Shown: positions 45,412-56,082, counted from the stretch's first letter. The stretch is 64,000 bases of DNA from an uncultured Mucilaginibacter sp. (GCF_946481715.1 NZ_CAMLOV010000002.1:1-64000), one strand, 5' to 3'. Numbers and translations are program-made. Notes: a model not told the origin generated them from the sequence alone.

Positions 45412-46155
45412 TTACAGCATTTTTTTAAAATCGGTAAACAAAGTGTTAATTCTCTCGTAGGCATGCTCGTCAACAGGGAAATCGCCGTACCACACATATT
45501 CAAACTGCCGGGTTAATACACCGAATGAGCGGCGTTGCTCGTCATTACTTATCTCATTTAAATAGGCGGTATTGGTTTTGCCTATTTGCCAGTTGATAAG
45601 GCGGGCATCGTTCAGTTGCTTTAAACTACGCAAGTATAACAGGCGCACTGCAAGCCGGTAGTTGCGTTGCTTCCAGTAATTCTCTATCGCCTCATCAAAA
45701 TTTATCTGGTTGATGTTCTCGAGCGATTCCGCATACGGTATGGCCACTTCTTTTGATTTACGGCGCAGTATGTTTTCTAAGCCCAGCACCTTAATAATAA
45801 TATAAACCGCAAAGCCTATGGCTAATGCTATAGCAATTGGCTTTCCGAAGGTCATCGACTGCCCTCCGCCGCCATCCCCGCCGCTAAACAGCTTATCCAG
45901 CTGATGCCATATCCAGCGCCAAAACCTATCCCACCAGGTATCTGTGTCGGCCTCTTCCCGGTAGTAGTCGTACTGGGGGTCGTCTTTATATCTTTTTATG
46001 CTTGCTGCATTAAACTGGCGAAGGTTAACCTTTGAAGTATCAAATTTAATTTCTGCAGAATCGGCCTTTACCAATGCTTTATGCACAGGTGCCGCGCCGC
46101 CAAACCGGCAGGCAAGTACGATAAATAGGCAAGTAATTACAAAAAGCCTGCGCAT
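45412..46155 (-). CDS. DUF4129 membrane protein
   Basis: A 247-residue protein. I start at ATG 46155 (MRRLFVITCLFIVLAC), which begins directly with a signal peptide; an upstream in-frame ATG at 46209 would overlap the preceding gene and add 18 residues without a signal. After it come a tryptophan-rich segment (WWDRFWRWIWHQL), a transmembrane helix (PIAIALAIGFAVYIIIKVL), and a helical C-terminus (RLAVRLLYLRSLKQLNDARL) typical of DUF4129. Part of the MoxR operon; function unknown. Confidence 0.82.
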   Translation of the reverse strand: MRRLFVITCLFIVLACRFGGAAPVHKALVKADSAEIKFDTSKVNLRQFNAASIKRYKDDPQYDYYREEADTDTWWDRFWRWIWHQLDKLFSGGDGGGGQSMTFGKPIAIALAIGFAVYIIIKVLGLENILRRKSKEVAIPYAESLENINQINFDEAIENYWKQRNYRLAVRLLYLRSLKQLNDARLINWQIGKTNTAYLNEISNDEQRRSFGVLTRQFEYVWYGDFPVDEHAYERINTLFTDFKKML

Positions 46156-46159
46156 AATA

Positions 46160-47011
46160 TTAATATTCCTCTGTGGGCAAATGGGTTGTACCGGCATTGT
46201 GCTTGCCAAGCATTTCTATTCGTTGCATCAGGCTGTTATCGTCTCGTTGTTCGGTAAAGCTGTAGTAGCATAGTGCCACCGCTATCATGGGGAGGATATA
46301 AAAAAACTGGAGGGTATTAAGGGCTATGGCAATACCTATCCCTTGTGCTTCGGGTTGGTTTACATCGGTTAAGTATAAAATTAAGCCTGCAATTATCCCC
46401 AGCGGGATGCATAGCAAGATGGTAATGGCAAGTATAAGCACCATCATAACCACCAGGGCCGACATTAAATGCCACCACTTGTTTTTTATTAAGGTAAATG
46501 CCAGCCCAAAAGCATAACTAAAACTGGCATTCTCCAACGTCATAATGGCGATGATAAGCAATAAAATGGGCATAAAATAAATACCCGGCAGCACGCACAG
46601 CAATGTGCCGAGTGCCAAAAGCGCAAAAAGGGCAATACCGCTGCCGGCCACCCGCAGCAGGTAGTATTTTACATATGCCCATACCTCTTCTACCGTTGGC
46701 GCTTCTTTGCCCTTTTCGTGATATAGGGCGATAAACGAAAAAGATGTTAACGCAAGAAAAATAAAATTGATGTAGCCTGCAATTGCTGTTAAAATATAAG
46801 TGGTGCTACTTATTGCTTCGCCCTGGTTTTGCAGCTGAAACCGTTGCGTTAAGCCAAACATAGAAACAACCAGCCCGGCTACCCAAAAAATGCCGCATAT
46901 ATAAACATAGGCCTTTAAAAGCGGACGAAAATTCTGTTTCAAAAAAAGGATACTGTCGTCAACGGTTTCTCCTAAATTACGTATCCTGGCAAGCTCAACC
47001 TTTGGCAGCAT
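46160..47011 (-). CDS. Polytopic membrane protein of the MoxR operon
   Basis: A 283-residue protein with about six transmembrane helices (for example VYICGIFWVAGLVVSMFGL and GIALFALLALGTLLCVLPGI). The N-terminus ELARIRNLGETVDDSILFLK and the paired-helix pattern fit families often found beside SpoIIM- and DUF4129-type genes. I do not recognise a named function. It lies 12 bases after the SpoIIM-type gene and 4 bases before the DUF4129 start. Confidence 0.75.
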   Translation of the reverse strand: MLPKVELARIRNLGETVDDSILFLKQNFRPLLKAYVYICGIFWVAGLVVSMFGLTQRFQLQNQGEAISSTTYILTAIAGYINFIFLALTSFSFIALYHEKGKEAPTVEEVWAYVKYYLLRVAGSGIALFALLALGTLLCVLPGIYFMPILLLIIAIMTLENASFSYAFGLAFTLIKNKWWHLMSALVVMMVLILAITILLCIPLGIIAGLILYLTDVNQPEAQGIGIAIALNTLQFFYILPMIAVALCYYSFTEQRDDNSLMQRIEMLGKHNAGTTHLPTEEY

Positions 47012-47023
47012 TATTATAAAATA

Positions 47024-47974
47024 TCAAATGGTATACAATTTTTTGTTTAGGCGTATGGGGTATAAAATTACGTACCACACTATAAAAAAGAACGACGCGG
47101 ATAGAATAGCGATACTAAGCCAAACCGGCATTTCGGTATGGCGGGTAACAAAACTTTCAAATACAGCTGCAACTGCCACAATAGGCAATATGCCGCAAAC
47201 CACTTTCATGCCATCCGCAGCCCCCTTTTTTATAGATACAGCGCGCGTGTAGGTTTGCGGGAACAGTATGCTGTTGCCCAAAATAAGGCCGGCGCCGCCT
47301 GCTATAATAATTGACGAAATTTCGAGCGTGCCATGTATAAATACAACTAATACCGATTGGATGCCTAAACCGTGGCTGATAAAATAATATTCGAAGGCTC
47401 CCAGCATTAATCCGTTAAAGAAAAGTACGTACAACGTACCTACCGAAAAAAATATGCCCGATACAAAACTGAAAAGGGTAACCTGCATGTTGTTTTTGGC
47501 TATCTGGTAAAACATGGAAAACGAATCGCCATGCTTGTAAACCCCAAAAGGGTCGCCTTTGGCAATGTTTTCCGAAGTCATGTTCACATATTCGTCGCCC
47601 AGGATCAGCCTTAAAAAGGTATCATCGTATTTTGCAGATATCATTCCTACAAAAAAGAAAGCCGTAAAAAACAGCAGGGAGTATAATAGCTGGCGGCGGT
47701 AGTTTCCAAATAACAAGGGCAGCTCAAACTGCCAGTATAAAATGATACGGTTGGTTTTTTCTTTTTTGTTTTTATAGATAGACTGGTGGAACCCTGCTGC
47801 AAGTTTATTAAGGAATGCCGTAGTCTTAGAATTAGGGTAAAATGTTTTGGCAAAGGCCAGGTCATCGGTGATAGCTATAAACCGTGCAGCAAGCTCATCC
47901 GGGTCGCGGGTGGGGGTGCTGTTATAACTATTCCAACGTTCTGAGTTTTGCTTTACAAACAAGGCCTCACGCAT
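47024..47974 (-). CDS. SpoIIM-family membrane protein
   Basis: A 316-residue protein with five or so transmembrane helices of the stage II sporulation protein M family. It shows REALFVKQNSERWNSYN at the start, DDLAFAKTFYPNSKTTAFLN, and the FFNGLMLGAFEYYFISHGLG region with VFIHGTLEISSIIIAGGAG. In non-sporulating bacteria such proteins travel with RDD proteins and MoxR genes; that is what is seen here. It is the first gene of the reverse operon ending at 41901 and is divergent from the RDD gene. Confidence 0.88.
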   Translation of the reverse strand: MREALFVKQNSERWNSYNSTPTRDPDELAARFIAITDDLAFAKTFYPNSKTTAFLNKLAAGFHQSIYKNKKEKTNRIILYWQFELPLLFGNYRRQLLYSLLFFTAFFFVGMISAKYDDTFLRLILGDEYVNMTSENIAKGDPFGVYKHGDSFSMFYQIAKNNMQVTLFSFVSGIFFSVGTLYVLFFNGLMLGAFEYYFISHGLGIQSVLVVFIHGTLEISSIIIAGGAGLILGNSILFPQTYTRAVSIKKGAADGMKVVCGILPIVAVAAVFESFVTRHTEMPVWLSIAILSASFFFIVWYVILYPIRLNKKLYTI

Positions 47975-48054
47975 ACATTAATCAGGGTGTTTTTTTTTGT
48001 TAAAATAGCAACAAATATTTAATGTAAAAGCATAAATTGTTCAATCAGCAAATA

Positions 48055-48062
48055 TATATTTG
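48055..48062 (+). promoter_or_regulatory. Promoter -7 element of the RDD gene
   Basis: TATATTTG matches TAnnTTTG and lies only 6 bases before the ATG at 48069, which points to a leaderless or nearly leaderless message. Confidence 0.55.
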
Positions 48063-48068
48063 TTACGC

Positions 48069-48836
48069 ATGCCAACTATAAAAATAACCACCACGCAGAA
48101 CATCGATATCGATTATGAAGTAGCCAGCCTTAGCCAGCGCATATCCGCACGTATTATTGATTATGTGGTGTTTATGTGCGTTTATACCGCTATAGTGACG
48201 ATGTTCGCCATTTATTACGGCGTGGAAGACAACTCCCCCCAAGCTGCCGAAGGCTTTGGTAGCGGTTTTGTTGTACTGATAGGCGTTTGGGTGGCACTAT
48301 GTGCTTTGTACGATTTGCTTACAGAGGTTTTTTTTAACGGGCAAAGCGTTGGCAAGCGGTCGGTTAAAATAAAGGTAATAAGCCTAAGTGGCAACAGGCC
48401 AAGTATAGGGCAATACATATTGCGCTGGCTGTTCCGCACCATTGATTTTGGCATTACTTTAGGGTCGGCGGCTATGGTAAGCGTGGCATTTTCTGACAAT
48501 AAACAACGCTTAGGCGATATGGTGGCCGGTACTACGGTGGTACAAACTACGCCACGCAATAATTTTAACGACCTGGTATTTGGCCAGCCCGAGGGCGACT
48601 ATGAGCCTACTTATAAAGAAGTAATGCAGCTAACAGATACCGATGTTGTGCTGATACACGATGTAATAAAAAATTTCAACAGAACGCGCAATAGCTATCT
48701 GGTTTATAAGCTGGCCATCAGGATAAAGCGGTTTTTGAAAGTGGCATACCCAAGCCATATAAACGAGTACCAGTTTTTAGAAATTGTACTTAAGGATTAT
48801 AACTATCTTACAGGCAGAGGAGAATTTACTGCGTAA
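48069..48836 (+). CDS. RDD-family membrane protein
   Basis: A 255-residue membrane protein. I start at ATG 48069 (MPTIKITTTQ); the TTG at 48060 overlaps the promoter element. The RDD domain (QRISARIIDYVVFMCVYTAI, then GQSVGKRSVKIKVIS and RWLFRTIDFGITL, NKQRLGDMVAGTTVV) is complete with its transmembrane helices. The C-terminal 90 residues are soluble and helical. It is divergent from the SpoIIM gene, a typical pairing. Its end overlaps the convergent DUF2752 gene by 11 bases. Confidence 0.88.
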   Translation: MPTIKITTTQNIDIDYEVASLSQRISARIIDYVVFMCVYTAIVTMFAIYYGVEDNSPQAAEGFGSGFVVLIGVWVALCALYDLLTEVFFNGQSVGKRSVKIKVISLSGNRPSIGQYILRWLFRTIDFGITLGSAAMVSVAFSDNKQRLGDMVAGTTVVQTTPRNNFNDLVFGQPEGDYEPTYKEVMQLTDTDVVLIHDVIKNFNRTRNSYLVYKLAIRIKRFLKVAYPSHINEYQFLEIVLKDYNYLTGRGEFTA

Positions 48837-49161
48837 TATAAATACCAATCTTAAAAAGGTAAGCGCCGGTTATTAGTATAGCGGCGAGGATACTTAAGCC
48901 CTTTTTCGCGCGGTCCAGTTGCGGAGACTGATACGCCAGCCTAAGCAGGCTAATAACAAACAAAAGTATTAATGGGATGGTGGCCGGGTAAAGCGAAAGG
49001 CTTGCCGGCAGGTGCCCGTGCAGTAACTCGATGGCCGAGCGCTGGAAACCGCAACCCGGGCAATCTATACCGGTGAGTTTTTTAAAAGGGCAGGGTATAA
49101 AAAAAGTTTGCAGCCACCCGTAATTAAACAAATGGCTGCAGAACAAATTTTTTAAAAGCAT
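48826..49161 (-). CDS. DUF2752 membrane protein
   Basis: A 111-residue protein with the DUF2752 signature PCPFKKLTGIDCPGCGFQRS near residue 25 and two transmembrane helices after it. The two cysteine pairs suggest metal or disulfide chemistry; function is unknown. Its stop overlaps the end of the RDD gene by 11 bases. It follows the DUF805 gene by one base, so the two are co-transcribed. Confidence 0.85.
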   Translation of the reverse strand: MLLKNLFCSHLFNYGWLQTFFIPCPFKKLTGIDCPGCGFQRSAIELLHGHLPASLSLYPATIPLILLFVISLLRLAYQSPQLDRAKKGLSILAAILITGAYLFKIGIYITQ

Positions 49162-49162
49162 A

Positions 49163-49540
49163 TTAACTTACCGGTTCTTCGGCATCAAAAGGTTTCTGGT
49201 AGTCGTAGGCGCCAAATCCCTGCCTGCCTTTAGGGTCTTCGCCATATTCGTTTTCGCCGGCGGTGCCATCAGTACAAGCGAGGATCAGGTTATAAATCGG
49301 GATCAGGATAAACCAGCCGCTTTTGTTTACATCGTGCATCCTGCGCACGAGGACTGCTATAGAAGGTATAAGCACGCCGATGGAATAAATATTATACAGG
49401 TATGGAACACCAAACCTACTTAACATGGCCAGTATAATGGAAATGATCAAATTGAACAACACGAAATACCAGTATTCGCTACGCCTGGACCGGCCGCTGA
49501 ATTGTGCATATTTTTGAAACACTGCAAAGTAATAGTTCAT
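49163..49540 (-). CDS. DUF805 membrane protein
   Basis: A 125-residue membrane protein of the DUF805 family: FSGRSRRSEYWYFVLFNLII near residue 15, VLVRRMHDVNKSGWFILIPI near residue 65, and a Gly/Asp-rich tail (GTAGENEYGEDPKGRQ). Four transmembrane helices are likely. It is the first gene of a two-gene unit with DUF2752. Function unknown. Confidence 0.92.
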   Translation of the reverse strand: MNYYFAVFQKYAQFSGRSRRSEYWYFVLFNLIISIILAMLSRFGVPYLYNIYSIGVLIPSIAVLVRRMHDVNKSGWFILIPIYNLILACTDGTAGENEYGEDPKGRQGFGAYDYQKPFDAEEPVS

Positions 49541-49673
49541 TTTTTTTGAGTTTTAAGGTTTAAGCAATAGTTTGTTTTAGATTCTAAATATATGAAAAGG
49601 AATTATAAAATGTAGGGTTGTTAAAATTTTTTAACCCAAAAATTATTCTTTTACTATCAGTAGTTTTACACCG

Positions 49674-51101
49674 ATGCAAAGAGAGCAAATTTCCGTTTTC
49701 GACATGTTTAAAATTGGCATAGGGCCGTCAAGTTCGCATACGCTTGGGCCCTGGCGTGCCGCACAGCAATTTGTTGCCCTGCTTGCCGAACAGGATGTCC
49801 TTCCGCTGGTGGCAGAGATAAAGGTGCTGCTATATGGCTCGCTTGCCAAAACAGGCAAAGGGCACGGTACCGATATTGCTATCCTACTGGGTTTAAGCGG
49901 CGACGACCCGGTTACCTTTGAGGTAGATAAGATTGACAGCAAAATTGCGCAGATAACAACCGGCCACAACCTGTTGCTCGGCGGTACAAAACAGATCAGC
50001 TTCCATTTTGAGGAGGATATGCTGTTTTTGTTCACCGAAAGCCTGCCCTTTCACCCCAATGCAGTTACCTTCCAGGCATTTTTGAGTAATGGCAAGGCAG
50101 TATCTGCCACCTTTTACTCTATAGGCGGCGGCTTTGTAGTAAAGGAGGGCGCAAACGCTTCGCAAAAAGCCGAAGTGGATTTGCCATTCCCGATAGAAAC
50201 CGCCGGCGACCTGCTCCACTGGTGTATAAAAACCGGGCTGAAAATATCAGAAGTAGTTGCCGAGAACGAACTGGCATGGCGCAGCGAAGCCGACACCCGC
50301 AACGGTGCCCTGCAAATATTTAAGGTGATGACGGAGTGTATGTACCGCGGCTGCCATACCACCGGCTCGCTTCCCGGCGGCTTAAATGTTGCACGCCGCG
50401 CTTACGCTTTAAACAAACGGCTCATGGCCGGCCGCACCTACAGTAATTATAACGAATGGGTTGCTGCCATCCGCCAAACGGGTAACAGCTTCCAGAATAT
50501 TTTAGATTGGGTGAGTTGCTTTGCACTTGCCGTAAACGAAGAGAACGCCAGCTTTGGCCGCGTGGTTACTGCGCCTACCAATGGCGCAGCCGGGGTTATC
50601 CCTGCTGTGCTGCAGTATTTCATTTGCTTTTGCGATGGGTTTGATGAGCAGCGTATCATCCAGTTTTTATTCACCGCATCAGAAGTGGGGAGCATATTTA
50701 AAAAGGGCGCTACTATATCCGCAGCAATGGGCGGTTGCCAGGCCGAAATTGGCGTATCATCTGCCATGGCCGCTGCTGCGCTTACCGAAGTATTGGGCGG
50801 CAGCCAGCGCCAGGTATTAATGGCCGCCGAAATTGCCATGGAGCACCACCTGGGCATGACCTGCGACCCCATCGGCGGACTGGTACAGGTTCCCTGCATC
50901 GAACGCAACACCATGGGCGCCATTAAGGCTATCACCGCCAGTCAATTGGCCCTGCAAAGCAACCCCGACAAAGCCAAGGTAAGCCTGGACGCTGTAGTGC
51001 GCACCATGTGGCAAACCGCCCTGGATATGAACTCCAAATACAAAGAAACGTCTGACGGTGGGCTGGCGATAAATATCCCTATTAGTTTGCCGGAGTGTTA
51101 G
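49674..51101 (+). CDS. sdaA: L-serine ammonia-lyase (iron-sulfur)
   Basis: Deaminates L-serine to pyruvate and ammonia with a 4Fe-4S cluster. The single 475-residue chain combines the beta half ([20 protein letters not shown]) and the alpha half. Cluster and active-site segments are [47 protein letters not shown] and [16 protein letters not shown]. Length is normal for the fused form. It is a single gene upstream of acn; the 196-base gap to acn holds no clear RNA or terminator. Confidence 0.96.
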   Translation: MQREQISVFDMFKIGIGPSSSHTLGPWRAAQQFVALLAEQDVLPLVAEIKVLLYGSLAKTGKGHGTDIAILLGLSGDDPVTFEVDKIDSKIAQITTGHNLLLGGTKQISFHFEEDMLFLFTESLPFHPNAVTFQAFLSNGKAVSATFYSIGGGFVVKEGANASQKAEVDLPFPIETAGDLLHWCIKTGLKISEVVAENELAWRSEADTRNGALQIFKVMTECMYRGCHTTGSLPGGLNVARRAYALNKRLMAGRTYSNYNEWVAAIRQTGNSFQNILDWVSCFALAVNEENASFGRVVTAPTNGAAGVIPAVLQYFICFCDGFDEQRIIQFLFTASEVGSIFKKGATISAAMGGCQAEIGVSSAMAAAALTEVLGGSQRQVLMAAEIAMEHHLGMTCDPIGGLVQVPCIERNTMGAIKAITASQLALQSNPDKAKVSLDAVVRTMWQTALDMNSKYKETSDGGLAINIPISLPEC

Positions 51102-51297
51102 TTTTTTGAGTAGAAGTAATAAATGGGTGAACCGTTCTCTAAATTTATCCTTTTGACTGACATTCTTATTTATATCGCATCTAAATAACATTTGTGCAAA
51201 GCACTGACTGTGAATAAAGTTTATAATTTGTAAATTCGCGGCTACCTGCCCGAAATGGGCCGGCAATCCTTTTTTTACCCACAAAAAATCAAACATT

Positions 51298-53565
51298 ATG
51301 GCTTTTGATTTAGATATGATCAAAAAAGTTTATGATCGCTACAGCACCCGTATTGCGGCTGCACGTACCGCGACCGGTAAACACCTTACTCTTACAGAAA
51401 AAATATTATACGCTCACCTTTCCGAAGGCGATGCTAAAAAAGCTTTTGAACGCGGTACCGACTACGTTGATTTTGCACCAGACCGCGTAGCCATGCAGGA
51501 TGCTACAGCGCAGATGGCCCTTTTGCAGTTTATGCAGGCAGGCCGCCCGCAGGTTGCCGTGCCATCAACCGTACATTGCGATCACTTGATACAAGCCAAA
51601 ATTGGCGCTGTTGAAGATTTGAGCACCGCTGTTGATATCAATAAAGAAGTTTACGATTTCCTTTCTTCCGTATCTGATAAATACGGCATCGGTTTCTGGA
51701 AAGCCGGTGCAGGTATCATTCACCAGGTAGTGTTAGAAAACTACGCTTTCCCGGGTGGTATGATGATAGGTACCGACTCGCACACCCCTAATGCAGGTGG
51801 TTTGGGTATGGTTGCCATTGGTGTTGGCGGTGCCGATGCCTGCGATGTTATGGCAGGTTTGCCATGGGAGCTAAAATTCCCTAAGCTGATCGGGGTTAAG
51901 TTAACTGGTAAATTATCCGGCTGGGCTTCCGCTAAAGACGTTATTTTGAAAGTTGCAGGTATCCTAACCGTAAAAGGCGGTACCGGCGCTATTGTTGAAT
52001 ATTTTGGCGAAGGTGCACGCTCACTTTCTGCTACCGGTAAAGGTACCATCTGTAACATGGGTGCCGAGATTGGCGCAACCACTTCTATCTTCGGTTACGA
52101 CGAAAAGATAGCTACTTATTTAAGCGGTACTTCGCGTGCCGATGTTGCCGAACTGGCAAACGCCGTTAAAGAACATTTAACAGGGGATGACGAGGTTTAC
52201 GCTAACCCAACCGAATATTTCGACCAGGTTATCGAGATCAACCTGTCGGAATTAGAACCACATATCAACGGCCCGTTCACGCCGGATCTGGCATGGCCTA
52301 TTTCTAAATTTGCTACGGCTGTCCGCGAGAACAACTGGCCGGTTACTTTAGAAGTTGGTTTGATTGGTTCTTGTACCAATTCATCTTACGAGGATATTAC
52401 CCGTTCGGCTTCTATCGCCAAACAGGCAATTGATAAAAACCTGCAAACCAAGGCAGAATTCACCATTACCCCGGGTTCGGAATTGGTGCGTTACACTGTT
52501 GAGCGCGACGGTTACTTAGGTACCTTCGAGAGCATGGGCGGTGTGGTATTGGCAAATGCTTGCGGTCCGTGTATCGGCCAGTGGGCTCGTCATACTGATG
52601 ACCCGACCCGCAAAAACTCTATCATCACCTCGTTCAACCGTAACTTTGCAAAACGCCAGGACGGTAACCCTAATACACATGCGTTTGTTGCTTCGCCGGA
52701 AATTGTAACCGCCATGGTTATTGCCGGTGATTTAACCTTTAACCCGCTTACCGATACCCTAACTAATAAGGATGGCGAGCAGGTGATGCTGGATGAGCCA
52801 CTGGGTATAGAAATGCCGGTACGTGGTTACGCTGTAGAAGATGCAGGTTACCAGGCACCAGCCGAAGACGGCAGCCAGGTAGAAGTAAAGGTTAGCCCAA
52901 CTTCTGCACGTTTGCAATTGTTGGATCCATTCTCAGCATGGGAAGGTACCGATATCACCGGCTTAAAGCTGCTGATAAAAGCAAAAGGCAAATGTACTAC
53001 CGATCATATTTCGATGGCCGGCCCATGGTTGAAATTCCGTGGCCACCTGGATAACATATCAAACAATATGCTTATCGGCGCTATCAACTATTTTAACCTG
53101 AATGCCGATAGCGTTAAGAACCAGTTAACCGGCGAATACGGCCCCGTACCTGCTACCCAGCGCGATTACAAAGCAAACGGTATAGGATCGATCGTAGTAG
53201 GCGACGAGAACTACGGCGAAGGCTCATCTCGCGAGCACGCTGCAATGGAGCCGCGCCACTTAGGTGTACGTGTAATATTGGTGAAATCATTCGCCCGTAT
53301 CCACGAAACCAACCTGAAGAAACAAGGTATGCTGGGCATCACATTTGCCGATAGCAACGACTACGATAAAATATTGGAAGACGACGTTATCGACGTAACA
53401 GGTTTAACCACTTTCGCCCCGGGCCACCAATTAACCGTGGTATTGCACCACGCAGATGGCACCACCGAAAGCTTTAAGGTAAACCATACCTACAATGCAC
53501 AACAAATTGAGTGGTTTAAAGCAGGCGGTGCCCTAAACATCATCCGCAGGCAAATGGCATCTTAA
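51298..53565 (+). CDS. acn: Aconitate hydratase
   Basis: Citric-acid-cycle enzyme that isomerises citrate and isocitrate with a 4Fe-4S cluster. The 755-residue chain is of the mitochondrial type. Cluster cysteines lie in [14 protein letters not shown] and [11 protein letters not shown], and [17 protein letters not shown] and [17 protein letters not shown] are the swivel-domain signatures. Codon use is biased like that of groEL, so high expression is likely. It ends at a terminator preceded by a short AT-rich repeat. Confidence 0.97.
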   Translation: MAFDLDMIKKVYDRYSTRIAAARTATGKHLTLTEKILYAHLSEGDAKKAFERGTDYVDFAPDRVAMQDATAQMALLQFMQAGRPQVAVPSTVHCDHLIQAKIGAVEDLSTAVDINKEVYDFLSSVSDKYGIGFWKAGAGIIHQVVLENYAFPGGMMIGTDSHTPNAGGLGMVAIGVGGADACDVMAGLPWELKFPKLIGVKLTGKLSGWASAKDVILKVAGILTVKGGTGAIVEYFGEGARSLSATGKGTICNMGAEIGATTSIFGYDEKIATYLSGTSRADVAELANAVKEHLTGDDEVYANPTEYFDQVIEINLSELEPHINGPFTPDLAWPISKFATAVRENNWPVTLEVGLIGSCTNSSYEDITRSASIAKQAIDKNLQTKAEFTITPGSELVRYTVERDGYLGTFESMGGVVLANACGPCIGQWARHTDDPTRKNSIITSFNRNFAKRQDGNPNTHAFVASPEIVTAMVIAGDLTFNPLTDTLTNKDGEQVMLDEPLGIEMPVRGYAVEDAGYQAPAEDGSQVEVKVSPTSARLQLLDPFSAWEGTDITGLKLLIKAKGKCTTDHISMAGPWLKFRGHLDNISNNMLIGAINYFNLNADSVKNQLTGEYGPVPATQRDYKANGIGSIVVGDENYGEGSSREHAAMEPRHLGVRVILVKSFARIHETNLKKQGMLGITFADSNDYDKILEDDVIDVTGLTTFAPGHQLTVVLHHADGTTESFKVNHTYNAQQIEWFKAGGALNIIRRQMAS

Positions 53566-53604
53566 TTTTTAGATTTTAGAATTACGATTTTAGATTTGAT
53601 ATTG

Positions 53605-53633
53605 AGCCTTCCCGATTGGGGAGGCTTTTTTTG
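53605..53633 (+). terminator. Terminator after acn
   Basis: The stem 53605-53613 pairs with 53618-53626 (one G-U pair) and is followed by a run of T. Confidence 0.9.
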
Positions 53634-53769
53634 TGAGCAAGTATCCCAGCGGGGCAATGATGTGGGCTCACTGTTACCTAAGTTTTGCAACGTATAGTTC
53701 AATCGTTCGGCCCTTACCTGCTTTATAGTCATGCCAATAAGAGTGGATTGCCCCTTTTTCAGAGAAGCT

Positions 53770-55692
53770 TTATTTAATTTCTTCTGTCTTGTTTGTGATG
53801 TTTTTTATAATCGTGTCCAATTCATCGGCGGATGTTGAAAGATGTGTTAAGTATTCGTCATATTCTGTATTATCCAGATCGTGCTCCCTAAGTAAATTGA
53901 TGATGCCCATCATCCTTGCAAGCGGACCCCTTACAACATGCGATTGCAACCAGGCAATTTCCAGTAAATTTTTATTTTGCTCCTCAATGGCATTAGTGTA
54001 TTTCTTTATGTCGGTTATATCGGTTATCGCCAGCATCAGCCCAACAATCTCATCATGATTATCTTTGATTGGCGACATGCTTACATTGTAGAACAAGCTC
54101 GTACCGTCTGGCTGTGGGTAATTAACTTCGTTGCTTATATTTTCTCCTTGTAATACACGGTTTGCATAACTGCTGAAAACAGGAATACGGTCTTTTGGCA
54201 AGAAATCAAAGGGGCTGTCCCCAGGGTTTGGGAATGCACCAAAGTGAAGGTTCACGAATTGTAAAGCCCGCTGGTTAAATGTTACGATATTAAGCTCCTT
54301 GCCTAACAGGGCGTAACCTGTATTTGAAGTCTCCAATATAGCCCTTAGGTTGGCTTTTGATTTTTGAACGCCGTCTTCGGCCATTTTCCGTTCAGTAATG
54401 TCAATCATGCTACCAATTATGGTAGGCTCGCCGCCAATTACTGCAGTGTTCGAGTAAAACTCTACCCAAATCGTTTCGCCATTTTTTTTCCTGGCCGCCG
54501 CTTTATGATGCACGCTGTCATCTGCGCCCGCTATATGGGCTTTCGCATCGCCCAAAGCTATTGAGCGATAGCTTTCCGGAAGGATTGTTTCCATTGCAAG
54601 GGTGTCCATCAACTCTTCCGGCCTGTAGCCAAAGATTTCGGCAAAACGAAAATTTATATAAGTTAGCCTACCGTTTTGAATCCTGTAGATACCTACTATT
54701 GATTTTTCTGCAAGCGTCCTGAACTTTAGTTCGCTTTCCTTGTATTTTTTTAGCAAATCAGATAATTCGGCTGTCCGCTCTTCTACCCTTATCCCAAGTT
54801 CGCCGTTCAGTACCTTTAACTCATTTTCTGCTTTTATACGCCTCAAATCAATTTTATTCAGCCAATTGGCAGTGTGCCAAATAATTAGCAAGGCAACAAT
54901 AAGGATACAAAACACAAACAACGAAATACCTGTATCATACTGCCATATACTAAAGCCCAGGTATTTTACCTTTACCAGGCCGAAAAGTAATATCGATATT
55001 GCCATCATCGCAAAAAGCCTCCTGGCCATTTTATTGCCTACAAGGCCGCCATTGAACAACCTGGTTAGGCCCAGCGACGGATGCCGGAACGAGGCTGCTA
55101 TCGACAGCGTGATGATCCAGCCACCTAACCACAAATAATTCAGCGCGTGAGCCTGCATCTCCGCAAAGCTGATGCCGCTGTATGCAAAACCGATAAGCAG
55201 GATTGAACAAAAAACAGACACAAGGTGCAAGAGATACTGCGAGAAAACATGAACTAACCTGTGCTTGCTACAGAACCCTATTAAAGCGAGGCCCAGGGAT
55301 AAATAGGTTGCCGAGGTTGCCGGTAGCATTTGGCCGTGCGTAAGATGGTGAATTGCAGGATTTGAGTACCGCTTCAACACAAACAACCCGTCGATCCCGG
55401 CATCGAAATGAAATAAATATTCCAGAATAGTCAATGCGCAGACAACTGTTAGCAATAGGGATATTACAATTGCAAATGCCCTGGCCTTTTTATTATCAAA
55501 TTGCAACAGGATATAACCTGCTCCAATCAGTATCAAACACAAGCATGAATTAAATACTATCGAAACATATTTTTGATAAAAAGCCAGTAGAGAGTTGGTG
55601 TTGGAAAGCTGTATGCCGATAAAGGTAATGCCGGTAATAATCAGCGCCAGGCACGGTATTAAAACCTGTATATTCCTTTTGTGAAAATTCAT
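53770..55692 (-). CDS. PAS-domain histidine kinase lacking an ATPase domain
   Basis: A 640-residue membrane sensor. About eight transmembrane helices fill the first 280 residues. A coiled coil (LKVLNGELGIRVEERTAELS) leads to two PAS domains (about 325-440 and 450-560; YRIQNGRLTYINFRFAEIFG is the first). The C-terminus is a HisKA-like segment with the H-box WLQSHVVRGPLARMMGIINL. It stops about 50 residues after that, so the HATPase_c catalytic domain is missing. A similar truncated design occurs in Bacteroidota, where such proteins may be phosphorylated by or dimerise with another kinase. No response regulator is nearby. Confidence 0.88.
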   Translation of the reverse strand: MNFHKRNIQVLIPCLALIITGITFIGIQLSNTNSLLAFYQKYVSIVFNSCLCLILIGAGYILLQFDNKKARAFAIVISLLLTVVCALTILEYLFHFDAGIDGLFVLKRYSNPAIHHLTHGQMLPATSATYLSLGLALIGFCSKHRLVHVFSQYLLHLVSVFCSILLIGFAYSGISFAEMQAHALNYLWLGGWIITLSIAASFRHPSLGLTRLFNGGLVGNKMARRLFAMMAISILLFGLVKVKYLGFSIWQYDTGISLFVFCILIVALLIIWHTANWLNKIDLRRIKAENELKVLNGELGIRVEERTAELSDLLKKYKESELKFRTLAEKSIVGIYRIQNGRLTYINFRFAEIFGYRPEELMDTLAMETILPESYRSIALGDAKAHIAGADDSVHHKAAARKKNGETIWVEFYSNTAVIGGEPTIIGSMIDITERKMAEDGVQKSKANLRAILETSNTGYALLGKELNIVTFNQRALQFVNLHFGAFPNPGDSPFDFLPKDRIPVFSSYANRVLQGENISNEVNYPQPDGTSLFYNVSMSPIKDNHDEIVGLMLAITDITDIKKYTNAIEEQNKNLLEIAWLQSHVVRGPLARMMGIINLLREHDLDNTEYDEYLTHLSTSADELDTIIKNITNKTEEIK

Positions 55693-56082
55693 TTTATCGG
55701 CTAATCGAGAGCGTTTTTAAGGTCGGATTATTTTTCGGAGGTTAAATAGTATATTCATAATAAAGCTATAAATAAAAACTTCAAAAGAGCAAATTTTGAC
55801 AGATTGTTTGTTGTTAGTTAATAGGTTGTGAGGTAAGCAAGCAGATCCAATTGGGTTAAAAAACAAAACCTTGCTCCATCGGGTAATAGTGCAAGGTTAA
55901 TCTTACATACTCGATTATTAGGTCAGGTTAAACCGGATACATAGATTTGCACACGGGCACATTGCAGGCATTTTGCATAAGCGAGTTAATATTAATCATT
56001 TAAAATATAACGATTAATTAACATTAAATAAACCTTACCCATCTTCTTTCTCATTAGCTTTAACTAATTTATACATACAACA
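55693..56082. other. AT-rich gap with one short hairpin
   Basis: 390 bases between divergent genes. It is AT-rich and holds a hairpin with an 8-base-pair stem (55867-55874 with 55891-55898) and a 16-base loop. No T-run follows it, and I recognise no RNA family. The promoters of both neighbours must lie here, but no element matches TAnnTTTG convincingly. Confidence 0.4.

Noticed and set aside
46156..46209. Longer start for the DUF4129 gene at 46209
   Set aside because: It overlaps the preceding gene and puts 18 residues before a normal signal peptide.
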